From Tranzscheliella williamsii (lineage: Eukaryota > Basidiomycota > Ustilaginomycetes > Ustilaginales > Ustilaginaceae), in assembly GCA_023212725.1 (NCBI GenBank), contig JALBYF010000042.1:62001-126000 (forward strand): 64,000 nt of DNA, in the 5' to 3' direction. The position numbers were made by a program, and so were the translations under genes. Below, piece after piece: positions 46,609 through 57,413 of the stretch (position 1 is its first letter; each line of letters starts with the position of its first letter). Under the pieces are notes generated by a model. The model ran no database searches. It had not been told where the DNA came from and saw only the letters and a program-made list of their open reading frames with translations.

Positions 46609-47298
46609 TTAGAAGACAAGGGCGGCGTTCTTCTGCTTCTTGTCACCACCGAGCTCGAAGTGCTTGCATCGCTTGAGGGCGACGTGGGATCGGTACTTGC
46701 ACTGGGTGCACTCGAGACGGAGGACGACCTTCTTGGTGGTCTTGGCCTTCTTGTGGAAGACGGGCTTGGTCTGACCACCGTAACCCTTCTGCTTCCTGTC
46801 GTAACGTCGCTTGCCCTGGGCGTACAAAGAAGCCTTACCAGTCTTGTACTGGGTGATCTTGTGAGGGCTGTTGTTCGAGCATAAAGCGAACAGAAAACGT
46901 AGGTGAGCTGGCAAGTCCTCCCGAACCGTCCTAACAGAACAACGTCGACGAGCAGCACAGAACCAGCCCGCCCGAGATCCCATCTCTGCCTTTCCCCTTC
47001 GCATTGCCTGCCCCCTTCAGCCGGAACGGCCGTATGGATACCGAAGCATGTTCGTGTGCGGATCCTGAGGCACCGCGCCTCTGCTTGGCCACCACTATTT
47101 GCAATGTAAATGCATCTAGTAGTTCCACCAACGATGCAACCTCATCCCAGCCTAGATCCTCCCATCTACTACTGCGATCATCCCCAAGCTGGTTGGCTCT
47201 GTGCTGTCGTCTGTTGCGGTGAAGATGAAAACTCACGTGTGCTTCTTGCAGGGCTTGCCCTTGCAGTAAGTCCTTCGGGTCTTGGGAACGTTGACCAT
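46609..47298 (-). CDS. RPL42: 60S ribosomal protein eL42 (L36a/L44)
   Basis: Zinc-binding protein next to the ribosomal E site. Two exons: 47298-47237 and 46867-46609, with a 369 nt intron (GTGAGT...CGAACAACAG). The join AC|C gives ...[13 protein letters not shown]..., and the total is 106 residues, the yeast length. Sequence markers: [20 protein letters not shown], then [40 protein letters not shown] and [20 protein letters not shown]. The four zinc cysteines (two in exon 1, two in exon 2) are present. Residue 56, where Pro/Gln decides cycloheximide sensitivity in yeasts, lies in [11 protein letters not shown] and is Pro, so the sensitive form is expected. Divergent from RPL14. Confidence 0.96.
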
Positions 47299-48704
47299 TT
47301 TGCTGATGAGAATAAGAACAGGGGTGACAGACGGAAAGATAAGGCACAGAGAGACAATGCGAATGATTAGACAGATGTTTAGATACGGCGGTGGATGTCC
47401 GAGAATGAGGGTGGACAATTGTTCCTTGCACGTGTCGGAATTGCAGGTAGGTTGTTGGAGGCTGGAATGCAGAGGCGGCAGCGCTGGTAGTCGGACCGTG
47501 CAGGTGTTGTCGGTGGCGATGGTGTAGGTGCTTTGGCGGGTGTATACTCACTCTGATTGCTGTGGACTTGAGGTTTGGTGGAGAAGGACAAGGTATCGAA
47601 AGGCTCAGCTGTCTCGATGATGGCGACCGCACTCGGCCGCTGCTATGCTTAGACGGCCTCGCCAAGTCCTTGCTGGCTGGGCTTCCGCGCGCTTGACTCA
47701 TCTAGCATTGGCACACATAGCCAGACAAGTCGCCCGGCCCTGGAATAGCGTACAACCACCGAGTTCAAATAATAGGCCATTGAAATCGACCCGACCCAGG
47801 GGACTCAGTCACGTGAAAGTTCGGCCGAAATAATGTGATCTCCTTCCCCGCTTCGTTTCATCCGCCCAGAGGCTGTCTATAAACACCATATACGCCTCAT
47901 AAGCATCCACATCAGCTGCGCAGCTGTCTAACTTGACAAAGAAGCGTGATATGGGGGTGGTACGAGGCCGGAAGAGACTGTGAGCCTATATCAAAGATGT
48001 ACTAGACCCAGACGGTTGGAAGGTGTGCAGAGGCAAATCACGTGCATCCTAGATATTCAAAATTGTTGTTCAGATTAGTTTTGCGAAGTGTAGCGTCTAG
48101 TAGTCAGCGAAGCTAGAGCCTAGACAGACTGACAAGGCAGACTGACCAAGCTTACACGGTCCGCGAGCGAGAGAGCCATTCGAGCTTCCTCGTCGTCGAT
48201 CAGCCTTCCTTGATCTCTGCTACGCCCATCACCATCCTCTCAAGAAAGTGAGTACTGCTCGACCCATATCGCCAGCATCTATCGCCTATTCAGCGGACAA
48301 GGAGTAGGCATCAGCACGGGGAGACACATGTACCAGCAACGTGCAATCGGATCGGCAGGTAGAATGTGGACCACAGTCCATTGGTGGACGTACGCTTGAC
48401 TGTAGCTGACGCTGGTGTACACTTACACCAACTCGAGAAAGACAGTAGCTTGCAGTGAAGCCAAGTCGCTAGTGGAGCTGCGGTGACAGGCACGATCTAG
48501 GGACGGACAGGCTGAATCAGTCTTGTGGTCACAGGGAGGCGGACCATGTTGGCCAAGACCGGAGACCTGATGGCCAAGTTGGGGCAACAGAGCTACGAAT
48601 AGCAATACTGACCTCAATCCTTCTTTTCCGTCCCTCCACTCGCTTTGCTGTTCTCAACCCGACAACGACTGCCTCTTCTGCTACTACGCCATCAGACATA
48701 CATA
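47299..48704. promoter_or_regulatory. Divergent promoter region, RPL42 / RPL14
   Basis: 1.4 kb between start codons. Both ends look like untranslated leaders. On the RPL42 side a pyrimidine-rich tract ends in tctcatcagcaaaATG. On the RPL14 side a GTGAGT near 48250 could be a leader-intron donor. A TATA-like CTATAAACA lies near 47878. No coding frame recognised. Confidence 0.5.
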
Positions 48705-49568
48705 ATGCCTGCATCATTCAAGCGATACGTCGAGGTTGGCCGTGTTGTCCTCATCGACAACGGCCCCGCCGCCGGCAAGCTCGCCGTCATTGTCGAGATC
48801 ATCGACCACAACAGGGTAAGTCTTCAACCTCCCATTGCGGAATGATCGTCTTTCGAAGCACGGTGAACGGCTTGGGTAGATTGGATCGACGAAGTAGAAA
48901 GATTCATCAGCGGGAGGGGAAATTGGTTCAGGAGGAGATCATGTCGATGAAACGTCCTTGCTCCGCACAACCCTCTCACCGGAAATGGGCGGGATACGGT
49001 TTCAAGGTTCTGCTTCTGCGGGTCACAGCAGATTGGTGCACTTGAAAGAGGTGCTTGCGGCTTTTTGCTGTTCAACAGGTCAACTCAGGCTGATCGTAGG
49101 CCGTTCGACGACAAGATGGAAGGTTCAGTGATACATCGACGCTCCTTGTATGGAGCCCAGACAAAGGCCCAATGCCACAAGCCGTGCTTTGCTAGACGAT
49201 CTTCCCTGGCTATGATACAGCTACTCATCTTCATTGTGTTTTTGGTGCTTTTGCTTTCGTACGTCCTACAGGCCATCATTGACGGTCCCACGACTGGCGT
49301 CGCCCGACAGCCCTTCCCCTACAAGCACCTCACCCTCACCAAGTTGACTGTTCCCGGTCTTCCCCGTGCTGCTGGTACCCCTATCGTGAAGAAGTTCTTC
49401 GACAAGGCCCAGGTGGTCGAGAAGTGGAGCCAGTCCGGCTGGGCCAAGAAGCGTGAGGCCATGAAGGCTCGACGTGCCACCTCCGACTTTGACCGCTTCA
49501 ACGTTATGCTTCTCAAGAAGCAGCGACGAAACGTACTCTCCCCCGCCGTCAAGAAGGCCTCTGCTTAA
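48705..49568 (+). CDS. RPL14: 60S ribosomal protein eL14
   Basis: Two exons: 48705-48815 and 49272-49568, with a 456 nt intron (GTAAGT...CGTCCTACAG). The 135-residue product starts [20 protein letters not shown] and [16 protein letters not shown], the KOW-type barrel of eL14. It continues [20 protein letters not shown], then [20 protein letters not shown] and [20 protein letters not shown]. The match to yeast Rpl14 runs end to end. An open frame running through the intron into exon 2 is not the real protein. Divergent from RPL42. Confidence 0.95.
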
Positions 49569-50883
49569 TTCATTGTTCCCTGAACAGTCAATCTCGGTAC
49601 CGTCTCCCGGTCGCTAGTCTCTTTTTCCTGCAGCATCTTCTCCTATATACACAATGGACGCTTCGAGGTGGTAATCGTGCCTCTTGGCGTTTTTCAGCGA
49701 TTGACACTTCTTGTGTTATCGCGGAAGAGTTGCATCCCTTCTTCCCTTACAACTGCTTTTCAGCCATGGTGCCATCTTCCAACCCCGTTTCTGGGCACTT
49801 TGGTTCGTTGGCACGTTGGGTGCCCTCGCACCTTCCTTCTCATGTACTATGCATTCTCCCACCTCCAGATCAGAACGGGGTCAAAAATACATCTCCGCAC
49901 ACATTCCAACGTGAAGCCTGTTGACGATTTAACACCTGATGCAAACCACTCCAGCGCATGTGGCCAAAGCTTGAAACGTGTTCGAACGCCTGTGCTTGGG
50001 GTGCTCATGGGGAAGGAAGGACCAGGACGACAAGGCAAGCGTGCTCTAAATGCACGAGCACAGCGGGACACAGTTGGAAGTCCTCGGCAAAAACGGCCGG
50101 AGAAATCACAGTACATCCGCCACACAAAGACAACAAACATTCTACGATGTAAGTGAGAACGAGAAGGAGTATGAGGCTGGCAAGAAGGGATGAGCTTTGG
50201 CTGGACCCTGCATGTCAAGCAGGCTAACTAAGGGCGGTAGGATGAGGACGGTAAGACGGTTCTACGATGAGAGATCGTTTCCGTCTTGCCAATTTGGTTA
50301 CCTGAGTGAATACAAAAGGCTCCAATACATTTATCGGCCGATAGCCACGTAATCCGTTCCTCGACGATGATGATATGCTCTGGATTGACGACATCCTTCG
50401 GGTCTGTGCTCGGCGACTTGGATGACAAGGCAGCGCGCCGGGATAAGTACGCATATCCTTCTTGCCTATCCTCTGCCGTCATTGCATTTACTCGACGTCG
50501 CCATTCAGCCAGAATCCTTCAACCCATCTAGTAGTCATAGTTCCAGTCGTCAAGCGTACAGCAGCATCGCAGGATCGAAAGCTGTGTTGCACCCTAACGA
50601 CAAATCGGGCGACATCGTGCCGAGCATTCAAAGTCGTAACGACCCTCTTCTGAACAGCTCACACCTCGCCCATCCCATCACGCTCTTGAAATCAGATAAG
50701 GCTTCTCAAACACTGATACCTTCACCCATTGTGGGATTCACCTGGCCCTCATTGAACAGTTCGCAATGATCTAATCAAAGGCTACGAGCCAAATCGCTTC
50801 CAAGGGAGCTTGCATACTTCGGGTCTGCACGAACGAGCCGTTGACTTTGGTGCCGTTCTATTCTTGAGACTTAGCATAGCGAG
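49569..50883. other. Spacer between RPL14 and the deubiquitinase gene
   Basis: 1.3 kb with the RPL14 3' flank and the protease promoter. A + frame at 50422-50769 (115 codons, Ser-rich) ends shortly before the protease ATG. It has no recognisable content; it may be leader sequence or an unseen first exon. Confidence 0.45.
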
Positions 50884-53800
50884 ATGGGCGAACCGTCGCT
50901 ACCCGGCTCAGCCTCCGGCTTCCGTGCAAGCTTGGAACCGCGCCTGCTCGGAGGCTCGCTCGTCTTTCCCGGCAACAAGTCTGCCAAGTATGGCGGCAAC
51001 GAATACGACCCTTCCAGCCATCCAGGTATCCTGAATCTGGGTAACACCTGCTTCCTGAACTCTGTGCTTCAAGCTATCGCCAATACACGAGACTTTCGGC
51101 TGCTCATCCAGGGCCCACCCTCTTTCAACCAGTCTTCTCAGTATGCCGATGATCAGTGTGACCCGTCCGACGCCGCCACTGTGGTCCGGTTCAGCCAATG
51201 GTCCAACAGAACACAGAGCCCCGCTCTTCGCATCAGCGATGAAGAGCATGGGCGCAAGCTGGAAGCAGTCAGCACCGCCAATACCATCCGTACCCCGCCA
51301 CTCAACCACATCTCCGCCGATTCAACAGCCACCGTCAAACCAGGCAAAATCCCTCTTCCTGAAGTGACAATCCCGGAAGATGCAAGTCACGCCATAGTTG
51401 CCACCCCTTCCGCTTCTTCAGCCTCTTACCAGCCCAACGTTGTGGATCTGCCGCTCAACACTGCCTTCCGGCACGTCTTGGAAAAGATCTGGGCCGACTC
51501 GCACAAGGCCCGATCTGCCACCCATATCAACCCCAAAAGGCTCTTGAATCTTCTCGGCAAGAAATACGATCAGTATCTTGAATATGGCCAACAAGACGGG
51601 CATGAACTTATGCGGCATCTGCTAGATGCGTGTCGTATGGAGGAGTTGGATCTCATCAAAAAGATGCAACCACCCAAGCTTGACAAGCGTCGTGCGGCGG
51701 CTCAGCTCCAGCAGCAGCAGCCAGATCTAACCCTAAACGATGTAGAGAAGGCCCAAACTCTCTTACCTCCCCCGTCGTCGCCGGCAGGCGTCTCCGCCGA
51801 ACAACCGCCAAAGGCATCTCAAGAAGATCTCCTGCCTTTCCTCGACCTGCTCTTCTGTGGCAAGCTTGCAAGCATGGTGGTCTGCGAAAGCTGCAGGAAG
51901 GTATCGCACACCTACGAAGACTTCTTTGACATTAGTTTGAGTCTCCGCGACGACAGCCAGAATCCCAAATCGCGCAAGAGGGATCGACTTCGTAGTATGG
52001 CTGATCGCTGGCGCCGTGCTACACAGACAAGGCCCGTCGTAGACCGAAAAACAGCCGCCGCCGCGAACTTAGCCGCAACAGCATCGGGCACGAATACGCC
52101 TGTCGGTACCCCCATGTTGAGCGAGACAGACGCCAGTGACGTCGATTCCAACGCCTTGCGTCCGAGGAAAACAGCTGGTTTATTGTCCCCCGAGGACGGT
52201 CGGAGTCGGTTCCAGTTAAGGAAGAAGAGTATCGGGAAGAGTGCGGCTGCTCGGCACGAAAAGAAGGGCGCTACATCAGGAAGTGAGATGGAACCTGACT
52301 TCCCAGACATGGCCTCCCTCTCCTTAGCACCCACAGGCTCAAGGCAGTACGTCGACTCGGCACCGCCGTCAGCAGGCGAAGATAACGGCGACGCCCGCAC
52401 CGGCTCCAGACTGCCCAGGATGCTCGGAAGCGGCGTTGACAGCAGCCGCGACTCCAGTCCCAACCCGCCAAATGGCGGCAGAGCAATCGCCCCAACAGCT
52501 ACGAATCAGCGGCCACCGCTTCGGTCGACAAAGTCCACTTCGCATCAATCTGCCTACATTGCACGCATCCTGGCTGACGATCCTACAGCGGCCGCGCCCA
52601 ACCCTTTGCCTCGCCCACTGACCTCCGCATCGCCTCTTTACGATGTCGTTTCCGCAGCGACTACTGGCCAAGCCCATAGCGTACCAGGCTTCTTTCGTTC
52701 GGCTACCGGCGCAACCGCCAGGAAAGATCCGATGGCGGAATTCGAGGTAGACCCTAACTCATTAGGCGCGAAGAGGCGGCAGAGAATACGAGAGGAGCAA
52801 GCGTCCACAGGCCTTATCACCGCACTGCGGCACTTTACTAGCGTGGAGGTGCTGGACGGGGACAATAGCTTTGCCTGCAAGAATTGTTGGAAAATGGCAA
52901 ACCCGCCAACCGCACAGGAGCGCGAGGAGATCCGACATAGAAGGAGACGCAAAGGCACCGTCGCTGCAGACCTGGATGACGAGGAAGCCAGTGAGCCCAG
53001 CAGCTCCGAAGGCGCTTCTGACCACGGTCGCATACCGGCGGTGCAACAAATCGCAAAACCGGCCACGCAGAGCAACAGTGGAGCCATACAAGTCACGGTC
53101 GAATCAACTACTCACAATAAGCTGGCCAAAGACGGCAACCAAATCTCGTCCCTCGCCACCTCACCGTTGTCGCCACCATCCACCGGACACAAGCTTCCCA
53201 CCATCTCCATGACGCCTTCCGAGGTCCGCGGCGATTTCTCAGCAGGTGCGCTGAGTGTAGACGCTGGTCTTGATCAAACGCCCGCGCCCGTGGAAATACA
53301 GACAGCACAAATATCTACAGACAGGACTTCGCATGGTTCAGTTGGAACTTCGCCTGGTTCCAAGGTCAGTAGCTCCGCTGGCAGTGTCACGCAACACCAC
53401 CTGGATTCCGAATCAAGCCTTAGTAGCGAATCTGGTAGACCAAGGTACGGCGGTGAATATGAGACGGGCACGGAAAGCGACCGATCTGGCCTTTCGACCG
53501 GCACGGACGGGTCTGCGCAGTCTGGCGCTGACAACACCGACACTGAGGCGAGCGGAGCAGATTCAAGGGACAGCGCTGATGGCAGCGAAAAACGCAAGAG
53601 ATCAACGCAGAGCCTGCCTCGACGAGCCTTGAAGCGCTATCTTATCGCTTCTGCCCCTCCCGTCCTCATTTTTCACCTGAAACGGTTCCAGGCCACAGGT
53701 CGTGGGTTCGTATCCGGCCTAGCTGGCTTCAAGAAGATTGATGATCAGGTTACCTTTCCAGAGTACCTGGACATCACTCCGTGGCTGGCGCCTCCGCGGG

Positions 53801-54966
53801 AGGAATACGACCGACGCGGACGACTGAAAGCATCCAGTGACCCGCTCGCCATCAGGAAACGTGCCGAGGAAGAAGCCAGACGAGCGGGTATGGACGCGCG
53901 ACACGTCCAGGTCGAAGTCGAAAGCCGGCAGGGCCGGCGTCATAAGCCAAAAGCAAGGGGAGGTGATCGAACAGGCCGAAGGCACGGCAGGTGGTCTTGG
54001 CATCTGCGAGAGCCTGATCAGCAGAAGCAGCATGCAGCATCAAATCACCTGTCCCCGTCCGCAGCCGCTAATGGAAATGTAGGGGAGGACGCGGAAGTCA
54101 AGGCAACTGGTGGCACAGAGATCATTCTATCCACCATGCGGAGGCCCAAAACTGAGTACCGCTTATACGCCGTCATTGTGCATCAAGGCTCGCTCTCGGC
54201 CGGTCACTACACAGCCTACGTTCTGTCTGACCGCATCAAAGTCAAGGATCTACAGAAAGATTTGGTTGCGCGGTCTGCCCCAGCTAGCCGTACGAACACT
54301 CCAGCGCCGCCCACAGCGCTTCAGGGCGCATCAGGTGCCAATGCGCACAAGCCGGACGGCAGTAACAGTGGGCAAATGTTCCTTGGAGGCTCGTCCAACA
54401 GGACAGTGGGCGTTACCACCGCGACGTCTGCCAATGTGCCAGCTCGACCCGCTTCGGCTGCCCCTGCACCGTTGGCCGCGGCTACTATGACGATGACTTC
54501 ATCCACTTCTTCTGTCAGCAGTACCAGCTCCACGAGCAACGCCATCCGACCGCAGACATCCACATCATCGCTCGAGACTGACGAAAGCAGGACGTCTTCA
54601 CAGTCAGCCTCTGATGTCCCGAACATCATCCGGCCCAAACCGCGGCTGAAACCGATGTCCTCGTGGGATAGTTTTGACGAGCTGGAACAGCTGCGTGGCG
54701 CCGCCACGCCGACCGCTTCAGGCGAGCGCTCGGCGCCTGGCGATGCCGCATCGGCCCCTGCAGCCGACCCCGCCGCCGCTGCCGGCGCGACGGGCCATAG
54801 GAATGCAGCACAGCACGAGGCTGCGGCCGATGACGACGATGTCGATGCCCGCAAGACGGACGACCGCAGAAGGTGGGTCTACACGTCTGACACCATCGTC
54901 CGCGCGGCGACGATCGACGAAGTCCTCCGCGCCAAGGCCTACATGCTCTTCTACGAGCGTGTCTAG
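50884..54966 (+). CDS. Ubiquitin-specific protease (peptidase C19, USP16/45-like)
   Basis: Cleaves ubiquitin from proteins. The 1360-residue protein has the Cys box HPGILNLGNTCFLNSVLQAI (nucleophile C56) and the QDGHELMRHLLDACR segment. A zinc-ribbon part follows (FCGKLASMVVCESCRKVSHTYEDFFDISLSL, paired with FACKNCWKM far downstream), then ILIFHLKRFQ-like PPVLIFHLKRFQATGRG. The His box is VIVHQGSLSAGHYTAYVLSD (H1108). The end, WVYTSDTIVRAATIDEVLRAKAYMLFYERV, is close to the tail of USP16/USP45. It lacks the N-terminal zf-UBP that animal USP16/45 carry. Large Ser/Thr-rich, probably disordered insertions (about 460-640, 700-900, 1120-1280) more than double the catalytic domain. Single exon. Target unknown. 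Confidence 0.9.
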   Translation: MGEPSLPGSASGFRASLEPRLLGGSLVFPGNKSAKYGGNEYDPSSHPGILNLGNTCFLNSVLQAIANTRDFRLLIQGPPSFNQSSQYADDQCDPSDAATVVRFSQWSNRTQSPALRISDEEHGRKLEAVSTANTIRTPPLNHISADSTATVKPGKIPLPEVTIPEDASHAIVATPSASSASYQPNVVDLPLNTAFRHVLEKIWADSHKARSATHINPKRLLNLLGKKYDQYLEYGQQDGHELMRHLLDACRMEELDLIKKMQPPKLDKRRAAAQLQQQQPDLTLNDVEKAQTLLPPPSSPAGVSAEQPPKASQEDLLPFLDLLFCGKLASMVVCESCRKVSHTYEDFFDISLSLRDDSQNPKSRKRDRLRSMADRWRRATQTRPVVDRKTAAAANLAATASGTNTPVGTPMLSETDASDVDSNALRPRKTAGLLSPEDGRSRFQLRKKSIGKSAAARHEKKGATSGSEMEPDFPDMASLSLAPTGSRQYVDSAPPSAGEDNGDARTGSRLPRMLGSGVDSSRDSSPNPPNGGRAIAPTATNQRPPLRSTKSTSHQSAYIARILADDPTAAAPNPLPRPLTSASPLYDVVSAATTGQAHSVPGFFRSATGATARKDPMAEFEVDPNSLGAKRRQRIREEQASTGLITALRHFTSVEVLDGDNSFACKNCWKMANPPTAQEREEIRHRRRRKGTVAADLDDEEASEPSSSEGASDHGRIPAVQQIAKPATQSNSGAIQVTVESTTHNKLAKDGNQISSLATSPLSPPSTGHKLPTISMTPSEVRGDFSAGALSVDAGLDQTPAPVEIQTAQISTDRTSHGSVGTSPGSKVSSSAGSVTQHHLDSESSLSSESGRPRYGGEYETGTESDRSGLSTGTDGSAQSGADNTDTEASGADSRDSADGSEKRKRSTQSLPRRALKRYLIASAPPVLIFHLKRFQATGRGFVSGLAGFKKIDDQVTFPEYLDITPWLAPPREEYDRRGRLKASSDPLAIRKRAEEEARRAGMDARHVQVEVESRQGRRHKPKARGGDRTGRRHGRWSWHLREPDQQKQHAASNHLSPSAAANGNVGEDAEVKATGGTEIILSTMRRPKTEYRLYAVIVHQGSLSAGHYTAYVLSDRIKVKDLQKDLVARSAPASRTNTPAPPTALQGASGANAHKPDGSNSGQMFLGGSSNRTVGVTTATSANVPARPASAAPAPLAAATMTMTSSTSSVSSTSSTSNAIRPQTSTSSLETDESRTSSQSASDVPNIIRPKPRLKPMSSWDSFDELEQLRGAATPTASGERSAPGDAASAPAADPAAAAGATGHRNAAQHEAAADDDDVDARKTDDRRRWVYTSDTIVRAATIDEVLRAKAYMLFYERV

Positions 54967-55207
54967 CAGACCGCGCCAACGCCCTGGCACGCCAGCACAG
55001 CCACGCCCGACTCCACAGCAACTAGCATGACTCGCTGCGCGCTTGCCCGCGCAGGCCCGTTACGAAGGACCTCTTCGCTCTGCCATCTGCACTTTGCATT
55101 CAACATTATGTATCTCTTGCATAGCACGTATACAATAGGATTACCGGATCTGTATTTGGCACACTGTGTTGCCTGCTTCGTGACGGGGTCACGGGCCGTA
55201 ACCATGT
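54967..55207. other. Convergent spacer, deubiquitinase and membrane-protein 3' flanks
   Basis: 241 bp tail-to-tail; nothing seen beyond the two gene ends. Confidence 0.4.
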
Positions 55208-56785
55208 TTACAGGAAGTCGTATGCCCTCTTCCTTGTAGTGGTGCCGGGTGGCGGTGGGCTGGGGGTAGAGGTGCGGGTGGCGGGGGTTGGGGGGGAGGG
55301 GTCCGGGGGTGCATCTGCGGTTTTGGACCAGTCCTGGAGCCAGCGGGAGCTGCCGAGGTAGAGGGACTTTTTCGAGGCGTGTGCGCGCGCCTTGGCCTCG
55401 GCCTCGAGCATGGCTGCCTTGTAGGATGCGAGGACTGAGGGCGAGCGCGGGGGGTCGGTGTCGGCCGAAGCGGGGGGCGGTTGCAGGAGGGGTGTGGTGC
55501 ACGCGACCTCCTCGAACCGGACTGCCTTGCCGGCGGCGCGCCGCGCGGTCAGAGCCGCCTCGGGCCGCACTATCGTATACCGGCCGGTGGCGTCCTCGTA
55601 GTCGGACGTGTCCTCGCGAGACGCGCGCGACGAGCCGCTGGACGAGCCCGAGCGCGACAGCCGCCTCTCACTCCGCCACGGCTCGACGTTCAAGCGCCCA
55701 CCGCGGCGCCGAGCAGCGTTATCCTCCGCATCGGTGGCGTCGCTGGAGTCGGCCGTGGAGGACCAGTCCGACGCCTGGTCCGTAGAGCCGGAGGGTGAGC
55801 AGGAGCGCGCTGGCGCGGCGCCCTCCGCATGCTCTGCAGGTGTGCGCACTGCTGCTGCCGGCAACACCGGCACGGTAGGTGCAACGAACGGCACCGCCGC
55901 GGGCAAGAACCCGCTGGCGCCAGCTGCGGAAGGTGTCGGTGGAGCGGGCGCGGTATGTACAGGCGCTAGAGCGGATGGTAACCGAGCCGCCAACGGCGGC
56001 ATCTGCCTTGGCTTCTCCGTCTCTTGCCCGACCAGGGGAGCGGTTGCGTCATCGGCGCCTGCGTTGGGTCTCCTCATTACGCCGTCGACGGCCTTGTGCA
56101 GTCCGCGCAGGATACCGAGTGTCCTGCTTGCGCGACGGCCGCCGGCCTGCTGCTGGCCCTGCGCCGCAAGCACAGGAACAGGCAGACCCACCGCATCGGC
56201 CACCCGCTCCGCTTTGGCCTTGGCCTCGCCAAGCTTGTCCATTCTGTCGGCGACTTCGGCCTTCCACGCCATCGGACTCCGCAGCAGCTTTCCCTTGGCC
56301 CGCCACGCGATGCCTGCTCCGACGTTCAACACGCCCGTGCTCGCCAGCAGCCAGTTGCTGACCAGCGAAAACCCTCCCTGGCTGCTGCGCGACAGGGTGT
56401 CCGCGGCTAGCAGGATCATCAGTGCGCCGAGAAAGCCTGTGCCCCAGTTCGGCCCCAGAAAGGGCAGCGAGTTCTTGAACAGGCGGTTGACAACAGGGAT
56501 GGGTAGCGATAGTTCCGACAGCACGACGATCAGCAGGAGAAGAATGAAGTAGACGTGGTGCAGCGACGACCAGAATACGCCTAGCACAGTGGTCGGGATG
56601 TCGGTCTCTGGGAAGGAACTCGTCGGTGGAAGTGTGACGGAGGGCGATTCCTGCGGCGGGTAGTGGGAAAAGTTGGTTTTGAGCGTGACTATTTGCGAAG
56701 AGGCGACCAGAATGCATGATACAAGGGTAAGTATCCTGATAGCATTCAGCAATATCCAGCGCTGCAGAAACAGAGGAATGAACAT
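55208..56785 (-). CDS. Multi-pass membrane protein with long disordered tail, fungal family of unknown function
   Basis: The 525-residue protein has about four hydrophobic segments in its first 175 residues: near 9-31 (LLNAIRILTLVSCILVASS), 66-90 (VFWSSLHHVYFILLLLIVVLSEL), 112-128 (GFLGALMILLAADTL) and 138-160 (VSNWLLASTGVLNVGAGIAW). A charged, Ala/Lys-rich amphipathic stretch follows (KAEVADRMDKLGEAKAKAERVADAVG), then about 320 disordered Pro/Ala/Ser-rich residues. The N-terminal fold with GPNWGTGFLG resembles a conserved but uncharacterised ascomycete/basidiomycete membrane family as I recall it; I cannot name a function. Divergent from THOC7. Confidence 0.75.
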   Translation of the reverse strand: MFIPLFLQRWILLNAIRILTLVSCILVASSQIVTLKTNFSHYPPQESPSVTLPPTSSFPETDIPTTVLGVFWSSLHHVYFILLLLIVVLSELSLPIPVVNRLFKNSLPFLGPNWGTGFLGALMILLAADTLSRSSQGGFSLVSNWLLASTGVLNVGAGIAWRAKGKLLRSPMAWKAEVADRMDKLGEAKAKAERVADAVGLPVPVLAAQGQQQAGGRRASRTLGILRGLHKAVDGVMRRPNAGADDATAPLVGQETEKPRQMPPLAARLPSALAPVHTAPAPPTPSAAGASGFLPAAVPFVAPTVPVLPAAAVRTPAEHAEGAAPARSCSPSGSTDQASDWSSTADSSDATDAEDNAARRRGGRLNVEPWRSERRLSRSGSSSGSSRASREDTSDYEDATGRYTIVRPEAALTARRAAGKAVRFEEVACTTPLLQPPPASADTDPPRSPSVLASYKAAMLEAEAKARAHASKKSLYLGSSRWLQDWSKTADAPPDPSPPTPATRTSTPSPPPPGTTTRKRAYDFL

Positions 56786-57413
56786 GGCACCGTGCGATGC
56801 GCGAAGTTAGTGGCGCCAAAAAGCGATGAAAAAATGGCTCTCCGGAGTGTATCTTGAGTATCACGACTTCTCAAAAATGTCGACAAGCAAGTGCAGTGAT
56901 GGCGGCTACGCAGACCTACTGGAAGACGGAGGCAAGAGGTAGAGGCAGCGGACATGCGAACTCAGGCCAACATTCGCTCACTCGCTCTGTTCACACAGGT
57001 CTAATGCGACGCACCCAGCCCGGCACGCTCGCCGTTGGCTCCCTGCGCATAGCTCATTCATTGCTTGAGAATAACAGAACAAAGGGAGAAGAAATGACGA
57101 CGGCTGTTGACGCCGTCACACTGTGGTGCGGGCGCTGTCCAGCTCTGCGAGACAAAGGGCTTGCAACAAAGGGAACAATTCGAAACAACAGGTGCGAAGA
57201 AACGTAAATGCAAGTTTGTTAAGTCTAGAAAATGAATAAGACTGATCGAATCTCCAAATCACCGATCCACGATTGGAGCCGACATATGCGATGGTGGAGA
57301 GCGACAACCAACAAGCCACGGAAGCAAGCTTCAACAGAACCACCACCCACCCTTGTTGATTTGCAGTTTCGTATCGGCAACACCATCACAGTCATATAGA
57401 CAAGGTCATAGAG
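56786..57413. promoter_or_regulatory. Divergent promoter region, membrane protein / THOC7
   Basis: 628 bp between start codons. No motif that I can name with confidence. Confidence 0.45.

Noticed and set aside
49065..49568. 167-codon frame containing the RPL14 C-terminus
   Set aside because: Its first two-fifths read through the intron; the eL14 N-terminus is on the exon at 48705-48815.
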